A stretch of 64,000 nucleotides of DNA from Atherix ibis. Its lineage: Eukaryota; Arthropoda; Insecta; Diptera; Athericidae. The stretch spans positions 51,095,667 through 51,159,666 of the forward strand of contig OY282610.1 of assembly GCA_958298945.1 (NCBI GenBank), given 5' to 3'. Numbering within the stretch: the stretch's first letter is position 1; the number at the start of each line of letters is the position of its first letter. The notes beneath the pieces were generated by a model. The model did not search any database. It saw only the letters and a program-made list of their open reading frames with translations, and was not told the origin of the DNA. A program made the translations under genes and the position numbers. Of this stretch, positions 61,973 through 64,000 are shown piece by piece.

Positions 61973-63226
61973 ATGAATTTTTTCTCAAAATCACCAACAA
62001 AAATTTATCCAGAAAGGAAATTCTCATTTCAATCAAGAAAATATGCATTGGAGAAGCTTTGCCTGAAAGTACGCAATGACACCATAAAAAAAATTCTAAA
62101 AACCTTAATTTTTATACAAAAAAAATGAATTTTAAGAAAGAAAACCATAAATTTTATGAATTTTTTCTCAAAATCACCAACAAAAATTTATCCAGAAAGG
62201 AAATTCTCATTTCAATCAAGAAAATATGCATTGGAGAAGCTTTGCCTGAAAGTACGCAATGACACCATAAAAACAATTCTAAAAACCTTAATTTTTATAC
62301 AAAAAAAATGAATTTTAAGAAAGAAAACCATAAATTTTATTTATTTTTTTTCTTAAAACCACCAACAAAAATTTATTCAGAAAGAATTTTCTCATTCCAA
62401 TGAGAATAATATGAATCGGAGAAGCTTTGCCTGAAAGTGCACAATCATACCCCAAACAAACATCTCCAAAAAACCACTATTTTCATAGAGAAAAACAAAT
62501 TTTAAGAGAAAGTTGACTCAGTGTAATAATTGTTGCCTCCTATTTTTTGAGAAAACTGGGTGCCTGGTGTAAAAATTGGATTTTCGTGAATATTGTCACA
62601 AATTTTCGAATTTTTGTGGTTTTTTGCATATCTTTAGGTGGTCAATTTATTTTGCTTTCAGTAAATAAAAAATTTAATTTTAGGCAATTTTTTTTAATAG
62701 TGCTCACAAAAATTTATTATGAAAGGATATTCCTTTTTCGATCAGGATAATATGGATCTAGAAGGCTATGTTAAAGTGTATGTAATGAAACCATGAAACA
62801 AATTGCCATTTTTATCCAAAAAAGCAAACTTTATTTTTAAAAAAATACAGCGAACTTTAGGTATTTTTTTTTAAAACGCCTGGAAAAAATTTTCCTGTAA
62901 GGACTTTTTTAGTCCGATCAGGATAATAAGAATAATTATTAGTTTCACATATGTATGCGCATTAACATCATTAAACAAATTTTCGAAAAAATTTCCTTTT
63001 TCATAGAAAAATAGAAATTTAAAAAAAAATTTAATGATCTTTTGGCAAATTTTTCTCAAAACTCCCACCGAAATTTATCGTGACATGTCATTTTCCTTCC
63101 AATCATTATATTAAGAGTCATAGAAGATTTGCCTGAAAGTGTGCAATGACACCACAAAATAAATTTTAAAAAACCTTAATTTTTATACAAAAAAAACGAA
63201 TTTTAATAAAGAAAACAATAAATTTT
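61973..63226. repeat. HOR 40, k = 2
   Basis: Both A monomers (near 61973 and 62157) carry AAAGGAAATTCTCATTTCAATCAAG. The first has ACCATAAAAAAAATTCT. B starts in a changed TTTTATTTATTTTTTTTCTTAAAACC and has AATCGG. Shared with the next HOR are CCACTATTTT, AAAGTTGACTCAG and TTTATTATGAAAGG. F has GAAGATTTGCC and AAATTTTAAAAAACC. Confidence 0.94.
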
Positions 63227-64000
63227 ATGAATTTTTTCTCAAAATCACCAACAAAAATTTATCCAGAAAGGAAATTCTCATTTCAATCAAGAAAATATGC
63301 ATTGAAGAAGCTTTGCCTGAAAGTACGCAATGACACCATAAAAACAATTCTAAAAACCTTAATTTTTATACAAAAAAAATGAATTTTAAGAAAGAAAACC
63401 ATAAATTTTATGAATTTTTTCTCAAAATCACCAACAAAAATTTATCCAGAAAGGAAATTCTCATTTCAATCAAGAAAATATGCATTGGAGAAGCTTTGCC
63501 TGAAAGTACGCAATGACACCATAAAAACAATTCTAAAAACCTTAATTTTTATACAAAAAAAATGAATTTTAAGAAAGAAAACCATAAATTTTATGAATTT
63601 TTTCTCAAAACCACCAACAAAAATTTATTCAGAAAGAATTTTCTCATTCCAATGAGAATAATATGAATTGGAGAAGCTTTGCCTGAAAGTGCACAATCAT
63701 ACCCCAAACAAACATCTCCAAAAAACCACTATTTTCATAGAGAAAAACAAATTTTAAGAGAAAGTTGACTCAGTGTAATAATTGTTGCCTCCTATTTTTT
63801 GAGAAAACTGGGTGCCTGGTGTAAAAATTAGATTTTCGTGAATATTGTCACAAATTTTCGAATTTTTGTGGTTTTTTGCATATCTTTAGGTGGTCAATTT
63901 ATTTTGCTTTCAGTAAATAAAAAATTTAATTTTAGGCAATTTTTTTTAATAGTGCTCACAAAAATTTATTATGAAAGGATATTCCTTTTTCGATCAGGAT
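63227..64000. repeat. HOR 41, partial at right edge, k = 2
   Basis: Both A monomers (near 63227 and 63410) carry AAAGGAAATTCTCATTTCAATCAAG. B starts at 63593. C has AAAGTTGACTCAG, as in HOR 40, and private AAAATTAGATTTTCG. The window ends within D, at CGATCAGGAT. Confidence 0.93.

Larger units (their letters stand above)
1..64000. repeat. Satellite array, higher-order repeats of a ~184 bp AT-rich monomer
   Basis: The entire window is tandem repeat. A recurring anchor (TTGCCTGAAAGTGCACAATC or a near copy, inside unit B) occurs 42 times, first at 719 and last at 63679. The 41 spacings fall into seven classes: about 885, 1067-1071, 1252-1256, 1428-1441, 1619-1623, 1802-1806 and 1990 bp. That is a constant core of about 886 bp plus 0 to 6 monomers of 184 bp. 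Unit order A(k)-B-C-D-E-F and orientation never change. There is no inverted segment and no insertion larger than a few bases. The array runs off both ends. A centromeric or pericentromeric location is inferred from monomer size, AT content and HOR structure; nothing in the sequence proves it. The family and species are not recognised. Confidence 0.97.
58736..64000. repeat. Zone of a locally amplified A subfamily
   Basis: Eight A monomers (near 58736, 58919, 60537, 60720, 61973, 62157, 63227 and 63410) share AAAGGAAATTC and ATTTCAATCAAG, combined with ATGCATTGG. None was seen before 58.7 kb; partial forms (ATTCTAATTTCAATC) occur in HORs 34, 35 and 36. The HORs here also share the 8-T run in D. 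Confidence 0.88.

Noticed and set aside
1..64000. CRISPR array
   Set aside because: The repeats are directly adjacent with no unique spacers, and repeat units of 184 bp are far outside CRISPR size.
1..64000. Inserted transposon, retroelement or other foreign sequence
   Set aside because: All 41 anchor spacings fall on the 886 + 184k ladder within about 10 bp, which leaves no space for an insertion, and reading through the window showed none.
1..64000. tRNA, rRNA, telomeric repeat or replication origin
   Set aside because: No conserved tRNA box pair, rRNA core segment or short telomeric repeat was seen on either strand. AT-richness alone is not evidence for an origin.

Overview
The whole 64 kb window is one uninterrupted satellite-DNA array. 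I find no gene, RNA gene, transposon, CRISPR or other single-copy sequence. The basic unit is a roughly 184 bp AT-rich monomer; the copy at 1520-1703 has 48 G+C out of 184, about 26%. The composition, monomer length and multi-level tandem structure point to eukaryotic heterochromatin, centromeric or pericentromeric by analogy with other satellites of this size. I do not recognise the repeat family and cannot name the species.

Monomers are arranged in a higher-order repeat (HOR) that always reads A(k)-B-C-D-E-F. A is the canonical 184 bp monomer, present k times in tandem. B is a close variant. D, E and F are older, strongly diverged monomers of about 178-185 bp. C is about 160-175 bp and is either a very diverged, rearranged monomer or an unrelated linker. 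The B-F core is nearly constant at about 886 bp, so HOR length is about 886 + 184k. The window holds 40 complete HORs and two partial ones. In the complete HORs k is 0 (1 copy), 1 (2), 2 (5), 3 (10), 4 (10), 5 (11) and 6 (1), which gives 143 A monomers. Every anchor-to-anchor distance falls on this ladder within a few bases, so there is no room for an inserted element anywhere.

Larger and more recent duplications sit on top of the HOR. A 7.37 kb block of five HORs (k = 2,5,3,5,1) is repeated in direct tandem at 17356-24721 and 24722-32091. A 1.62 kb unit is nearly triplicated at about 10.9-15.0 kb. A 3.06 kb pair of HORs is repeated at 44322-47382 and 47383-50440. From about 58.7 kb to the end a new A subfamily is spreading. 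Several HORs keep readable crossover scars: chimeric B monomers, F-type tails inside A blocks, and one HOR (60171-61972) that reads as a fusion of its two neighbours' A blocks.

The most interesting pattern is that A, B, D, E and F each carry a short dyad-symmetric element at about the same monomer position (bases 39-67), although its sequence differs between classes. E is especially rich in palindromes. Short open frames recur in every HOR, but they are by-products of homogenised repeat sequence: they are broken by different lesions in different copies and change reading frame with homopolymer length.
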